A DNA stretch of 64,000 nt from Corythucha ciliata (GCA_038030265.1 CM075943.1:23870001-23934000), one strand, 5' to 3'. Numbered from the stretch's first letter, positions 48,030 through 61,917 are shown. Made by a program: numbers and translations. Notes: a model not told the origin generated them from the sequence alone.

Positions 48030-50163
48030 GCTTCCGCCTCCTTTGAGGCCTATTTCTTTACGGTCGAGAGGCCCGAAATTCTAATGCACAGCAGTTTTCG
48101 TTTTTTTCACCCCAAAAGTAGCACGTTTTGCTTATTGAGGCCCCTTGCCTACAAACCACCACTCATTAACTATTTTAATTACTTTCTCGGAGAATGGGAA
48201 ACTTGAACATTTTTCAATTACTGGTGTTTCTTGAAGAGGGCTCTTCAACATGACAATTGCCCAATTTACACAATGAAATGAATCAAGGGTTTTATTTAGG
48301 CGAATTTTTAAACATTTTGAGTACGGGTTTGATTACGTCAAAGGGCAGTTAACAAAATAGATGGTGCTGGGAAGAGGGGGGAAGACGCGTTTTCTGAGGT
48401 TTAATTTTTCTTGTTAATTTGTAAACAAAACATTTTAGAGTTTCCTCAAATGCTTCAAAACTGCACATTGACGTCATTTTTCCCTTGCACCATCCATCCC
48501 CTCCTGAAGAACTTTGAAATTTATTTAAAAATCACCAGACGCACCAATTGGGCTGCAACTATCCCGTTGATATCCTTGTCCGCATGTGCCAATTTACAGG
48601 TATACTTTTCCCCCAAATCGGGCATTCATGCAAGTTCCCCATTATTTACAGTCTCCCAGCCAATATAATTAGCTTCTCATTTCCTATATGTAGATAAAGA
48701 GATTTAATAAACCATTCGTGTAAGGGAGGTGATGGTGAGGGGGTAGACCCGTGAAAAACACGGTTCAATAACAACTGCTTCATCACGATCCCCTCGTCTC
48801 GTTCTTTTACAGAAATCATAATCTTGCGTTGATTTTTTTTATGTGTAAACGTTTTCAACGGCGTCATAACGCAACATTAAAAGGAAAGCGTGCAATAATT
48901 TCTTCTTTTGAAAGAGTTCAGTGATGAAAGGGATAGATACGGGGGGGGGGGTTACTTGTTTGTACTACGTATGTTGAGGGGGTGGAGAAGGAATTTACAA
49001 AGGACCGTTTTATCTGGGATCTACGAAAAATACACTGCGTTCTGTAGCAAGAACTTATCCTTTAAAAAAAATGAAGAAGAAGCTATAAAAAAAAAATTAG
49101 TTTTTGAACATAAAAATTAAATCGCATTCGTGTTTTAACGGAGTCATAATCAAAATCCCATAAAAGAAAAGTGTCAGTGTTCATTCAAGATAAAGTTATA
49201 AGTAAAATTTCACTTTTAAAAACCCACTATTCAACAGAATCATCTCACTTGTACCCTAGAAAAGTGAGTTTCTACCTTTTACGGCCTTCTTTTCAGGACA
49301 AAGGGCTTTTAAAGGAGAAGAAGGGCGGGGTGTTGGTCAGCTGCTTCAAAGCAGTACACCGTATTCCCTGCTATGAGAGGGGGGCGTGGTTCTTCTGCAT
49401 TAAAACGGGAGAGCACGCTGCTTCAGAGATTGACATTTTTGCGATAATTAAGGAATAATATTCAAGAAAAGAAGCAAAGGTAGACTCTTGGTAGAGGTGG
49501 CAGCGTAAAATAATAAGTAAAATGTTTGGTAACATGAGACACCAATAGACTCGGTTTTTATAATGTTTTATGTATCGAGAAGAGGATTCCCGTTAATATC
49601 TCTTTATGTACTATGTGAACAAAAATAATGAAAATTGGTTTACCTGTGTGAGTCCGCAGGTGAGCTTTTAGGTGGGAGCTTTTCCCATAAACCTTCTTAC
49701 AGCCAGGATGTAAACAACTATGTACTTTCCGGTGACCACCGTTACGACTGCTACGTTTTCTTTGGGGTTTTTTCGGTGACTCGACCTCTTCTTCCTGCAA
49801 TCGAAGCGACGACGAGCGTTCCTCAATTTCGTCATCTTCCTCCTCCTCATCCTCTTCTTCTCCCTCGTCGTATTCATCGTCTCCGCGCGACGACGACGAT
49901 ACCGGCGAATCGTCGTCATCTTCATATTTGACGCTCATGCGATCCTCTTCGCTGTCGTCCTGTTTTATTTGAGTCAAATCCGTTAAAATCCGCGCGACCA
50001 TATAGAGCGGTTGATCGTTCGGCCCTCGAACCGGCTCGACGATCACGGCTTTACACTTGGCCGCCGTGTCTTGACTGAACGGCAAGTCCATTTTGGGCGC
50101 TTCGTATTTCGCGTGGGACATTTCAAGTAGGCATCGTGCAGCAAAATTGATGTCGTGATCCAT
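19305..50163 (-). CDS. KLF13: KLF13-type Krueppel-like zinc-finger transcription factor (complete, 28-kb intron)
   Basis: Nuclear GC/CACCC-box-binding regulator of the KLF9/13/14/16 group. Exons: 50163-49644, 21302-21152 and 19440-19305, giving 268 residues. The N-terminus [16 protein letters not shown] matches the short conserved KLF9/13 N-terminal region (FAAECLVSMS in human KLF13), which in that group recruits Sin3 (family knowledge). Residues 95-114 are almost purely acidic, followed by the basic stretch [10 protein letters not shown]. Three C2H2 fingers follow: [41 protein letters not shown] and [21 protein letters not shown]. The tail [17 protein letters not shown] matches KLF13 (HPNF) better than KLF9 (HTEF). 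Introns interrupt the first H/C link (HTG|ERPF) and finger 3 (HLS). The ATG at 50163 is the only start fitting the family. SART1 lies 2.4 kb upstream on the same strand; UBAP1 converges from the other side. Confidence 0.94.
20281..20419. mobile_element. MITE in KLF13 intron 2, ends TAAGGCCCCGTTCACAAGCT
   Basis: Inverted ends share GTTC(A/T)CAAGCTCTGTGCTAT. The element is 139 bp, with no coding capacity. Confidence 0.7.
21152..21302 (-). CDS. KLF13: KLF13 coding exon 2: zinc finger 2 and most of finger 3
   Basis: 151 nt between acceptor TTCCTCAG and donor AAG|GTAATA. It encodes ERPF...[10 protein letters not shown]...[11 protein letters not shown]...[14 protein letters not shown]. The DNA-contact residues of KLF fingers 2 and 3 (R-DE-R and R-DH-) are intact. 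Confidence 0.95.
24094..24264. mobile_element. MITE with TAA duplication, ends AAGCCCTGTACACAC
   Basis: AAGCCCTGTACACACGG at the left and GTGTGTACAGGGCT at the right, with inner GTCATGACAT and ATGGCATGACAT. TAA flanks both sides (24092-24094 and 24265-24267). Confidence 0.8.
26128..26576. mobile_element. 449-bp inverted-repeat element, copy 1 of 3
   Basis: Begins TAATGGGGAACTTGCA and ends TGCAAGTTCCCCATTA. The interior has GATTACGTCA and a paired ACGTCATTTCCCCTCGCACC. The same sequence recurs at 48193-48644 and 57622-58225. This copy is an unoccupied reference for the third. Confidence 0.8.
29122..29179. repeat. Small hairpin
   Basis: GAGTCCTGCGAATTTATAGGG and GCCCTATAATTCGTAGGACTC are inverted with about 15 bp between them. 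Confidence 0.6.
34016..35930. repeat. 1.9-kb near-palindrome
   Basis: Two arms of about 0.9-1.0 kb match in inverted orientation. Paired landmarks are GCAAATATGCATG/CATGCATGTTTGC, TACCAGAAG/CTTCTGGTA, AGACTACATTAGCCATGG/CCATGGCTAATGTAGTCT, and a central stem CAGCTTATTCCACTTTT/AAAAGTGAATTAAGCTG round a 22-bp loop near 35066. No long coding frame is shared by the arms. Confidence 0.85.
35960..36386. mobile_element. MITE with about 105-bp inverted ends (AGCGGTGCCG)
   Basis: Left TTCCTAGAAAAGCGGTGCCG, right CGGCACCGCTTTTCTAGGAA. The inversion continues through GTTGCCTAGGGAGCGGT and AGCGGCACCGCTT. It is next to the right end of the 1.9-kb palindrome. Confidence 0.85.
39524..39822. mobile_element. 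Self-nested 148-bp MITE (outer copy)
   Basis: Starts GGCCTGATTTCACCAACTTC and ends TTGTTGGTGAAAATGGGCC. It is interrupted at 39573-39575 by a reversed copy of itself (39576-39723). Removing the inner copy and one TAA leaves 148 bp, the exact inner length. Flanks are TTA and TTG. Confidence 0.9.
39576..39723. mobile_element. 148-bp MITE, inner reversed copy with TAA duplication
   Basis: Inserted in opposite orientation in the middle of the 39524-39822 copy. TAA lies on both sides (39573-39575 and 39724-39726). Ends are GGCCCATTTTCACCAAC and GTTGGTGAAATCAGGCC. Confidence 0.9.
41878..42026. mobile_element. MITE with TAA duplication, ends GGCCCGGCCCACACTAGGAG
   Basis: Inverted ends of about 38 bp run into a shared GAAAAAAGACGCCGAC block. 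TAA flanks at 41875-41877 and 42027-42029. It sits inside a patch of GTAGGAC/GTAAGACGCCT words. Confidence 0.85.
42318..43772. mobile_element. 1.46-kb DNA transposon remnant with about 62-bp inverted ends
   Basis: Left GTCCGGGAGCCCA... and right ...TGGGCTCCCGGAC stay inverted through CGGGTCATTTGAT and TCTGGCACCTGC(G/A)CAGGACGT. It interrupts the minisatellite at 42133-45260. Interior frames of about 100 codons are unrecognised and probably chance. Confidence 0.85.
44382..44515. mobile_element. MITE inside the minisatellite, ends GGCCCGCTTTATC
   Basis: GGCCCGCTTTATCAATTGTCG opposite TTAACGATAAAGCGGGCC, 134 bp. Flanks are TTA and TGA, a probable TTA duplication with one change. Confidence 0.75.
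45417..46099 (-). pseudogene. Decayed hAT-type transposase fragment (ZMYM1-like, TTF zinc finger)
   Basis: The minus-strand frame carries [17 protein letters not shown], then [11 protein letters not shown], the pattern of a TTF-type zinc finger at the start of ZMYM1-like hAT transposases. The reading continues after a frameshift near 45615 as [18 protein letters not shown], matching the next conserved block (NR..I.RLI...CFLGKQ) of that family. No catalytic RNase H-like domain or intact ends were seen. It is a dead fragment in the KLF13 intron; the parent family assignment is moderately sure. Confidence 0.65.
46514..46776. mobile_element. Self-nested MITE (outer copy)
   Basis: Ends GGGGTCCCTAGTTATAGTTG and CTAACTACGGCCCC. 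The middle holds a second copy in the same orientation (46578-46706). Shared interior words are AAGCGGGATCCAAG(G/A)ACGCT and ACTATC(T/G)(C/T)G(C/T)CATAGCAACC. Subtracting the insert leaves about 131 bp against 129 bp for the insert. Confidence 0.85.
46578..46706. mobile_element. MITE (inner copy), CAG target duplication
   Basis: Ends GGGGCCTATCTGGGTTGTCG and CGACAACTCAGAATAGGCCCC. CAG at 46575-46577 and 46707-46709. Same family as the outer copy. Confidence 0.85.
47980..48028. repeat. 49-nt A homopolymer
   Basis: Unbroken run of A. It could be the tail of a retroposed sequence, but no recognisable body precedes it. Confidence 0.85.
48193..48644. mobile_element. 449-bp family, copy 2 of 3
   Basis: AATGGGAAACTTGAACATTTTT to CATGCAAGTTCCCCATT, with the same internal order as 26128-26576 but more diverged. 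Confidence 0.8.
49644..50163 (-). CDS. KLF13: KLF13 coding exon 1: N-terminal motif, acidic region, zinc finger 1
   Basis: 173 codons plus one base. It ends at ACACAG|GTAAAC inside the finger-1 to finger-2 linker, so it encodes only one of the three fingers. A protein made by reading through the donor would end with an unrelated tail and could not bind a normal KLF site. Confidence 0.93.
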
Positions 50164-50926
50164 TGTTACCGGCACTTCAACAAAACTAATTTTCTTGCGT
50201 TATTTTTTTAAATCAAACAATTTTTTTTATTTTGGCACCGGAGGCACTGAACAAAAAAATTATCAACTAACTGAAATACAAATTAAAACATTGGAAAAAA
50301 ATCTAAAAAAATAAAATAAAAAAACGCCCGCCGGGTTAGACTCTACGGGGGTCAATCCGAACTCGCCCAAGTCTCAAGAAAGACTGACGACTGACTCAAA
50401 TGCGGATGGGGACGCGGCACGCCTCCCTGGACGCCCTCCACCTACCCTTGCCTATCGTACATGTGATCCCTGATGGTTGGGGGCTTTCGTTGTCGGTCGG
50501 CGGGGGGGAGGGGTATTTTTGTTCGTGTAGATGAACTGGTGACGAGCCCTTCAAAATCTTGGGTTGAAAGGTACAACGCCCACACCCTTTTCCTGTCCTA
50601 CAACAACACCATGCTATCTATCAACTCCTAAGGGAAATATTGCAAAATTCGACCTTCCCTCTCACGCCAAAACTATAAAATAATGTTAATTTCCGTACGA
50701 AAATCCTTCCTAATCGTCATCCGAGGAAAAGAAAAGGTTCAGTGACTTCCAGGAACTCTAGGTACCCGGAGCACCCTGAAGGATCACCGTTTTTCCGTCC
50801 GTCCATTCATCACTGGGGGGGTCATTTAAAACGATACACAAGAAAAGATAAAATGGAATTTCGTGGCTTAGGCCCGATTTCACCAACTTCTTAGACCAAG
50901 ATCAACAACTAATCACGATTACAATG

Positions 50927-51062
50927 GGTCCAACAGGGCCATTGGCCCCGTTGTAATACTCGGAAAATTGCTCGGCACTTGATGAGGTTTTGTTTTCAAC
51001 ACATGTAAAATAAGAGGGAAGGATTAATCGCAATTAATCGTGTTATAGTTTTACAACGGACC
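50927..51062. mobile_element. 136-bp insert 1 with 5-bp CAATG duplication
   Basis: Ends GGTCC and GGACC. CAATG at 50922-50926 and 51063-51067. The uninterrupted relative at 39.66 kb reads GATTACAATGTAAACAC (reverse strand), confirming the empty site. Confidence 0.85.
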
Positions 51063-51071
51063 CAATGTAAA

Positions 51072-51514
51072 TGTCGCATCCATTATCGAGTAATCGTCCA
51101 CTTCACGAAGTGGCTCCACTTGCCGTAACTTCAAAAAATTACGACATCTGGACAAAAAAATGGTCCATTTCTTGAAAAGGAAATCAAGGTTCCTTACTGC
51201 AAGTGGATGCACAACATTATCCTTTTCGTGAAATGGATGAGAGAGGAATCTCTGATGCTGAAACAAGTTTTGTTTTATTCAAAAAGGTTATTTTATTGAG
51301 CACTCAAAAACCCGCTAAAAAAATGACGTTGTGCATCCACTTGCAGTAAGGAAGCTTAATTTCAGCAACTGGACAAACGCGATTTCCTTTTCAAGAAATC
51401 GACATTTTTTTTTGTCCAGATGTCGTAATTTTTTAAAATTACGGCAAGTGGAGCCACTTCGTGAAATGGACATCCATTTCATGAAGTGGACAATTTTGCC
51501 AAGTGGATGCGACA
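51072..51514. mobile_element. 443-bp insert 2 with 4-bp TAAA duplication and long inverted ends
   Basis: TGTCGCATCCA... and ...TGGATGCGACA. The inversion extends through GTGGCTCCACTTGCCGTAA, TCTGGACAAAAAAA and GCAAGTGGATGCACAAC, so most of it folds. TAAA at 51068-51071 and 51515-51518. Confidence 0.88.
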
Positions 51515-51904
51515 TAAACACTTGTATCAAAATTCATATGGGTCGCTATTGGCAACTAATCACGATCAACTTTAAACGAGATCAATTTTGTTGGTGGAAA
51601 TGGACCTTAGCCTTCCGTTACTCTGCATGCGATTTCTGACGAAAATTTGCTATGACGAGTTTGTCCCCCGTACGTATTCTGACGAGGATTTCTCTCCCAT
51701 AGTAACCACTTTCATTGAAAAGCAGACGTTTGTTTGTTTAAGCGAATTCGTCAGAACACATTTAGTCAGAAATCGCATGCATAGTAACTGTAGCCTTAGT
51801 CATGGATTGTTGGCGGTTAATGGTTCGGCAAGGTCAAGGTGAAAGAGGAAAAAATTGCAATAAAATTAGAGGTCGAAAGAAAGCCATATGAATAGAACCG
51901 AGGC

Positions 51905-52400
51905 CCATCATCCCCCTCCCCCCTCATCGTTGGACTATTCCGACTTGGAGTGGTCCAATGAACTCACTGTACCGATTCTGGAATGGGAGGTTAGCATGTT
52001 CCTTCCTGAATTCACTCTTGTATCTGGCATACCATAAAGCATGGAATGATTCCCTATTGAACACCCGCATGAATAGCGCACAGGGCAGATAATCCTCCAC
52101 TCCACCGTTGGACTATTCCGACTAGGAGAGGGTGAGTGAACTCTCTGTTACCGACTCTGGAATGGTAGGGACGTAGGGATAGGGAGGCATGTTCATTTCA
52201 TAATTCACGCCAATACATGACATGCAATGATGTGGGGGATGATTCCGTAGCCCGTAGCCTAGGGCGTTTTAGACCATGCAGCGCAAATAATTCGATGTAA
52301 TCGTTTAAAAAAAAAACCCTTGTTAATAGCCCCCCCCCCCTCTCAGACAATTCCAGTTAGGTGAGGGTGAGTGAACTCATCTTACCGACTCTGGAATGGG
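51905..52400. repeat. Three diverged tandem units of about 180-240 bp
   Basis: Each carries GTTGGACTATTCCGACT(T/A)GGAG (third copy diverged), GTGAACTC and CCGA(T/C)TCTGGAATGG, near 51925, 52101 and 52341. They lie just 3' of SART1. Confidence 0.75.
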
Positions 52401-52551
52401 ATAGGACATATTCTTCGGTATTTTTTAAGTCACTGAAATGTTAGGAACTCGAAGATGTAAAAAAAAAGTCCCTTGAGGTAGTTGGCTCGATTGGTAGGGG
52501 TACGAAACCAGCGCAAAGAACGTTTTAGAGATATAATTTGAATTATATGTA

Positions 52552-52557
52552 TTTATA
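52552..52557 (-). promoter_or_regulatory. Weak polyadenylation-signal variant after SART1
   Basis: TATAAA on the minus strand about 25 nt beyond the stop. No canonical AATAAA was seen in the first 150 nt, so the true 3' end is uncertain. Confidence 0.2.
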
Positions 52558-52581
52558 ATGCGTACATTCTAAAAATCACGC

Positions 52582-57071
<4,490 letters not shown>

Positions 57072-57621
57072 ATTTGTATCAAAAGAAACGATCACTTAAA
57101 TAAATAAATTAATAAATATGTTTTATGAGGAAAAATTAGAAAATGAATTCAAAACGTTAACACAACGACACAACACAGGGCCAGTGGAACGGTGGATAGA
57201 TAGCCTTCTCCGGTTGAAACCGCAAGGTGGTGGGTGCTGGGAGGGGAGGTCAAAGAGGTGCTGCTAAATGGAGGGTTTTGGATTAAAGAGACTTAACTAC
57301 AAAATTACCGTTTTTGAGTTAACTTGCTTTTCTGTTAGTTTATACCGTGTTCTACGTGGTGCCAAAGGATTGTATGTCCCTGCAGTTTATTTACGGATAT
57401 AAGTTATGAAACTACAAATGCCACTTAGGGCTATTTTCGTTTTTTAATGTCAAATTTCAAGTTACAAATCTTCAACGACGTTTTATAATCAAATTTTATG
57501 AACTTGAGGGGGTGTAGTTGAATCAAGAAAAATTCATCAAAAGGTCGATTGAAGGTATTGTTCTCTTCATACTGAAAAATGGGAAATTTGTAGTTAAGTC
57601 TTTTTAATCCTAAACCCTCGA

Positions 57622-58225
57622 AATGGGGAACTTGCACATTTTTCAAAAGTTGGTGTTACTTAAAGAGGGCTCTTCCACAAGTGTATTAATAGGTCTATTC
57701 GTTTGTCGTCCGGAGCTGCACTATTAGCACTGAAAGTACTAACCTTTCATTATTTTTTCGCGTTATTTCACATGATAACCCGCGAGGTTCCAAAATTTCG
57801 TGCTGCTCGGAGTAGTCCGGGACGACAAACGAATAGACCTATTGCTCACATTAAACTTTGAAATCAGTCAAGGATGCTTTTTTAAGGAATTTTTAAAAAT
57901 TTTGAGTGGGGGTTCGATTACGTAAAAACTTACTTATTGAAATGGATGATGCGGGGAAGAGGGGGTTAGACGAGTTTAATGGGGGGACATTTTTCATGTT
58001 ATTTGTAAACAAACAATTTTAGAGTTCCCTCAAATGCTTCACAAGTAAGTATTTACGTCATTTCCCCTCGCACCATCCATCCTCTTCTGAAGAACTTTGA
58101 ACCTTTTTTAAAAATCTTAAAACGCACCAATCGGGTTGCAACTTCCGTTGTTATCCTTCAGTTCACGGGTCAAATCACCGGTATGCTTTTCTACCGAATC
58201 TGAGATTCATGCACGTTCCCCATTA
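57622..58225. mobile_element. 449-bp family, copy 3 of 3, with a nested MITE
   Basis: AATGGGGAACTTGCACATTT to TGCACGTTCCCCATTA. It is close to copy 1 except for about 156 extra bp at 57688-57843, where copy 1 reads CAAGCCTATTGCTCAC without interruption. Confidence 0.85.
57688..57843. mobile_element. MITE nested in the 449-bp element, ends AATAGGTCTATTCG
   Basis: AATAGGTCTATTCGTTTGTCG opposite CGACAAACGAATAGACCTATT. The ends are palindromic with the site, so a TATT or TA duplication cannot be separated from the termini. A second, decayed copy is at 59573-59697 in reverse. Confidence 0.85.
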
Positions 58226-59040
58226 GCGGCTGCTTAAACCATTTTTAGTGTATGCAATTTCATTTTAACGGCCGGTTTATTTCAAAAGTAAATTTATGTG
58301 GCTAAATACTATTTACGACTACAACATTGATGTACATGGTGTAACGGGAAAATGGGGCATAATTGAGTCGGCCATTTGCAAAGTGCGCTAATTCCATTTT
58401 TTGAGAAAAATGAGTTATTCATATACAGTTGGATTCAGAATGTCAGCGGCTTTAATCCTGCCTCGTTTTTCACTTCCTAAGAGCGTTAATAAAATCCCTT
58501 TAAAATACGAGTTAAAGTTGATTACCCGTGCCAAAATGCGCTATATTCTCGGATCCTTGTCGTCCAAAACGCGCTAAAAACATTCCTGCTTCAAAAACCG
58601 CTAAAACCCAAGTAGTAATTTACGGTCCAGATGCGTACATAAGCAAAGGGCGCTAAATTTCATGATTGTACCAGTTCACATCTTTATTTTGGACATAGAA
58701 ATATTTGTTCGGTCGCATTCACGAATATTTCCCATATTATTTGGTCAAAGTATTGCAGGGTTGGATTGGACTACGGATATCGAACATCATGATGCCGATC
58801 TTAGCATATCATGCGAGCGGAGACGTTGCATAATTTGCTATATACAAGCGTTTCCCTAGTTCTTTAACTTTTAGAGCCCCGTGAAGCGTTTCATAATATT
58901 CTCTAGTGCCTTCTTAGTAATCACGGAGAAATGTATACTGATGAATTCTTCGCCATAAACTCACGTCATAATTCAAAAAAGCCGCCGAGGCAGCGAGATT
59001 AGTGGAAGCGAAACATCGCAATGAGAGCAGCAGAGCACGG

Positions 59041-59111
59041 TGTTTTTTTTTTGTTTTGTTTTTGTTTTGTTGTTGTTGTTGTTTTTTTTTTTTTTTTTTT
59101 GTTTTTTTTTT
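59041..59111. repeat. T-rich simple sequence
   Basis: About 70 bases of T runs with interspersed G (TTTTG, TTG repeats). No gene body attached. Confidence 0.9.
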
Positions 59112-59572
59112 TAATAATCATTCCCACTCACCATCACTTTCTTCTGTCGCGCATTCCTCAAACAATAACGTGCTAACCGGTTCTAACTGGTTTTTTAATC
59201 GGTTCTAACTTCTAAACAGCTAGTCTCGTCCTGCGACTCGATCATAATCGCTGTAGACGTGGGTCATTTTCTTATTTGGCCTGAGGCAATAATGTTATCT
59301 ACTAGTGCCTAACTTCTGTCATTCTGTTGCTGCTTAGTTATTGTTAAATTTTGGTCTTCATTCAACAGCCCCTGAAGAAGGCAAAGAAGCGTTACCGAAA
59401 GCTCGGGAAATACTGTAAAGGTGGTTTCTGTTTCATGACCTGATCCTGATCTTCCATCTTTTATTCATGGATACACAGGCGCGGATCCAGAAATGTGTCA
59501 AAGGGGGGGGGGCACTTCTCAAGCTATTTGGCTGTATGGGAGGGGAGGGGGAGGCTTCTCCAATATCATCTT

Positions 59573-59697
59573 AATAGGTCTATTCGTTTGTCGCCCCGTG
59601 CTATTCCGAGCGGGTTATCAAGTGTAATAACGCGAACAAATAATGGAAGGTTAGTACTTTTAGTGCTATAGTGCAGCTCCGGACGATAAACGAATGT
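59573..59697. mobile_element. Second, damaged copy of the AATAGGTCTATTCG MITE
   Basis: Starts AATAGGTCTATTCGTTTGTCG and ends CGATAAACGAAT, missing the last bases of its right end. Relative to 57688-57843 the interior runs in the opposite direction. Confidence 0.75.
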
Positions 59698-61474
59698 ACA
59701 CAACGTGCTTCCGCACTGTTGAATCGAAATTGAATGGTTTGATGTTTGAACAACTCAAGTTGAACCGTTGAACGTATGATTGAATTAATGTGGACGCGTT
59801 GAACGAAAGTGCGGACGTCTTGTGGAGTGGGCAGGAAAGTTGAATCGACCGAGTTTAACTCCGTTTCAACATAGTGTTGTTGTGGATGGAGCTATAAGGC
59901 CTAAATTCACACTCACAGTTAAGCCTATTCAGCTGCTCAAGTTTGAAATCAAACATCACGGTTTTTACTGGTGTTGGTTTGGAAAAGAAAACTAATTTTG
60001 AAAAAGAAAACTTGGAAAAGAAAATTAATTTTGATAAACGCATTCAAATTAATGTATTGTAATAAACTGAACATTTGCTTTAATAGCATAATAAAATGAA
60101 AAAGTGAGACTACATTATTGGTCAGTCCAAAACAAATTCTATTTTTCTCTTCTTTGACTTGGCAAAGTGCGTTATAACTGTTTCTGGCTCGACGTTGATG
60201 TTAAACGGACCTTTAAACTTTTTAAAGGTTAGAGGTTAAAGGTTAAAGGTAAAGGGCCTAATTATAAAGTTTACTAGTCCAAGCTTAAATGATAGCTCAG
60301 ACAGATTAGACCTGTCCAGCGATTGGTTGGAACCGTTGAGTACAGATAAATAATAGAGGGAGCGTAAACGAAAAAATTGGCCCATTTCCCTCTTTCTAGG
60401 GGTCCAAATAATGGGGTGAGAAAACTTGGAAACGATCATACAAGTCAAAGCATTGAGTCTGGAAACGAATTTTAATTTAAAAAACTACTGCGGCTTTTAC
60501 TGAACGGTAAAACGGAATTGACAGCTGTAAGTTTCATCTGCCGAAGATTAGGAATTTGGGAAAATTGGGAGTTTGTCCGCAGTATCTGGTTGATGGGCGA
60601 CTGTAACTAGCCCCCACCCGGACCGTATTTTTCGTCTTAAAAACATCGAATATTAACTTTAAATTGACCAATTGGTCCCTCACTAACTGCTACATTATCT
60701 CAAGTCATAAGAGATGGAAAGCCCTCCACATATTCCTTTTTGTTTTCTCAGAATCTGACATTTTCTGGTATTTTTTTGGCTTGCCGCTACTTTTTCGAAA
60801 TAGGTTTGTTAAATAATATGCTTATTAATTGGTTCAAGACCAAGGAGCTCATTGGAAAGAACACACAACTTCCTTTCAGAGCAGCCCATTTTCATCATGA
60901 AATAGATCGATCTACTTGACATAAAAAAGGCGCTTAATCAGAAACAAACTTCATTTTCCAAACACTTGAGACATTTTTCGCTTGCTATTTTCATGTTTTT
61001 TAAATTGTCGAAATTGATTCTCTGAATTCGGCAGATATATCGTTCCCTTTAGACGCATTTATTATTTTAGGAATGCGAACCACTTTAGTCGATTACAAAA
61101 TACCCTAAATTAGTCACTCTTTGGGTTTTTTGTGCAACCAACGTCAACGGAGCTATGAATCGTCAACAAAGACTGAAGGAGGCCAGGAAACAGTAGTGCC
61201 GAAACGGTTTCAATGAGGTGTAATAGCAGATTGCTTAAAAATGACCAACCCACACCTGTGGAGAGCCCCTCCCCCACCTACATCGCACCACGCCCCATCG
61301 GCTTCCGCCTGCTAGGTTATTCAGTAACTGTGCATGGCACAACCGTACATTATATATGGGTTAAACCGAGAAAAACGCCAATTCGCGGCTAAAATCAAGA
61401 AAAATGCCAAGTCGCGGGTGAAATTAAGAAAAGTCTATTTAGTCGCTCACTGCCAGACAGGAAAAAGCGCCAAT

Positions 61475-61917
61475 CATGGCACAAATTGAAAACAATTGCT
61501 AATTCAAGCTTGAATTGGATATTAATGAATAAATCTATCGACGGTATTTTAATTAATAAATTAATTAGTCTGATATTATCCGGACGACGATGGAAGGGCA
61601 TATAGCCCAACACGATTCGAGTTTAGAGAAAAAATGGCTCCCCGGCGGGATTTGAACCCGCAACCTCTGGATTTCCAGTCCAGCACGCTGCCATTTGCGC
61701 CACGGAGACGCCTATGGGGTCGTACTCCGAGGGCGGGTTCAAATCCCGCCGGGGAGCCATTTTTTCTCGAAACTCGAATCGTGTTGGGCTATGCCCTTCC
61801 ATCGTCGTCCGGATAATATCAGACTAATTAATTTATTAATTAAAATACCGGCGACAGATTTATTCATTAATATCCAATTCAAGCTTGAATTAGCAATTGT
61901 TTTCAATTTGTGCCATG
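61475..61917. repeat. 443-bp palindrome centred on a tRNA-like sequence
   Basis: Arms of about 185 bp, from CATGGCACAAATTGAAAAC to GTTTTCAATTTGTGCCATG, match nearly throughout (for example CGGACGACGATGGAAGGGC and GCCCTTCCATCGTCGTCCG). They meet in inverted tRNA 3'-half sequences (GCGGGTTCAAATCCCGCC). The spacer of about 70 bp supplies the rest of one tRNA-like gene. Confidence 0.9.
61637..61709 (-). tRNA. tRNA-like gene, anticodon GGA in a short-variable-loop body (probable pseudogene or SINE core)
   Basis: 73 nt that fold as a cloverleaf: D stem GCGC/GCGT, anticodon stem CTGGA/TCCAG with loop CTGGAAA, T arm GCGGGTTCAAATCCCGC, and an acceptor stem of 6 of 7 pairs (first pair G-G). A-box-like TGGCGCAAATGG and B-box GGTTCAAATCC are intact. 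GGA would decode serine, but serine tRNAs have a long variable arm and this one has only about five bases. The backbone looks more like tRNA-Trp. Hence probably a repurposed tRNA or SINE head. Confidence 0.6.

Larger units (their letters stand above)
21303..49643. other. 28.3-kb first intron of KLF13
   Basis: No conserved protein-coding exon could be recognised on either strand. It holds most of the repeats listed between 24 and 48.7 kb. About 26.6-33.0 kb shows only scattered A/T and G/C homopolymers and one small hairpin. 36.9-39.5 kb shows nothing but simple sequence, including a 16-G run at 37564. Confidence 0.7.
50871..51606. mobile_element. 148-bp MITE carrying two further insertions
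   Basis: Same family as 39576-39723: starts GGCCCGATTTCACCAAC and ends GTTGGTGGAAATGGACC, with TTA on both sides (50868-50870 and 51607-51609). Removing insert 1 plus CAATG and insert 2 plus TAAA leaves exactly 148 bp. Confidence 0.9.
50164..52581. other. Region between KLF13 and SART1
   Basis: 50164-50700 should hold the KLF13 5'UTR and promoter; a locally GC- and CpG-richer patch lies at about 50320-50460. The rest is the nested MITE (50871-51606) and tandem repeats at 51905-52400. No gene seen. Confidence 0.5.

Noticed and set aside
49558..49643. Extension of the KLF13 first exon into [13 protein letters not shown]
   Set aside because: A consensus donor lies exactly in the zinc-finger linker, and the matching acceptor with fingers 2 and 3 is found at 21302; the extension is intron read-through.
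61637..61709. Functional serine tRNA
   Set aside because: The anticodon is GGA but the class II long variable arm is absent and the first acceptor pair mismatches, so it was called tRNA-like only.
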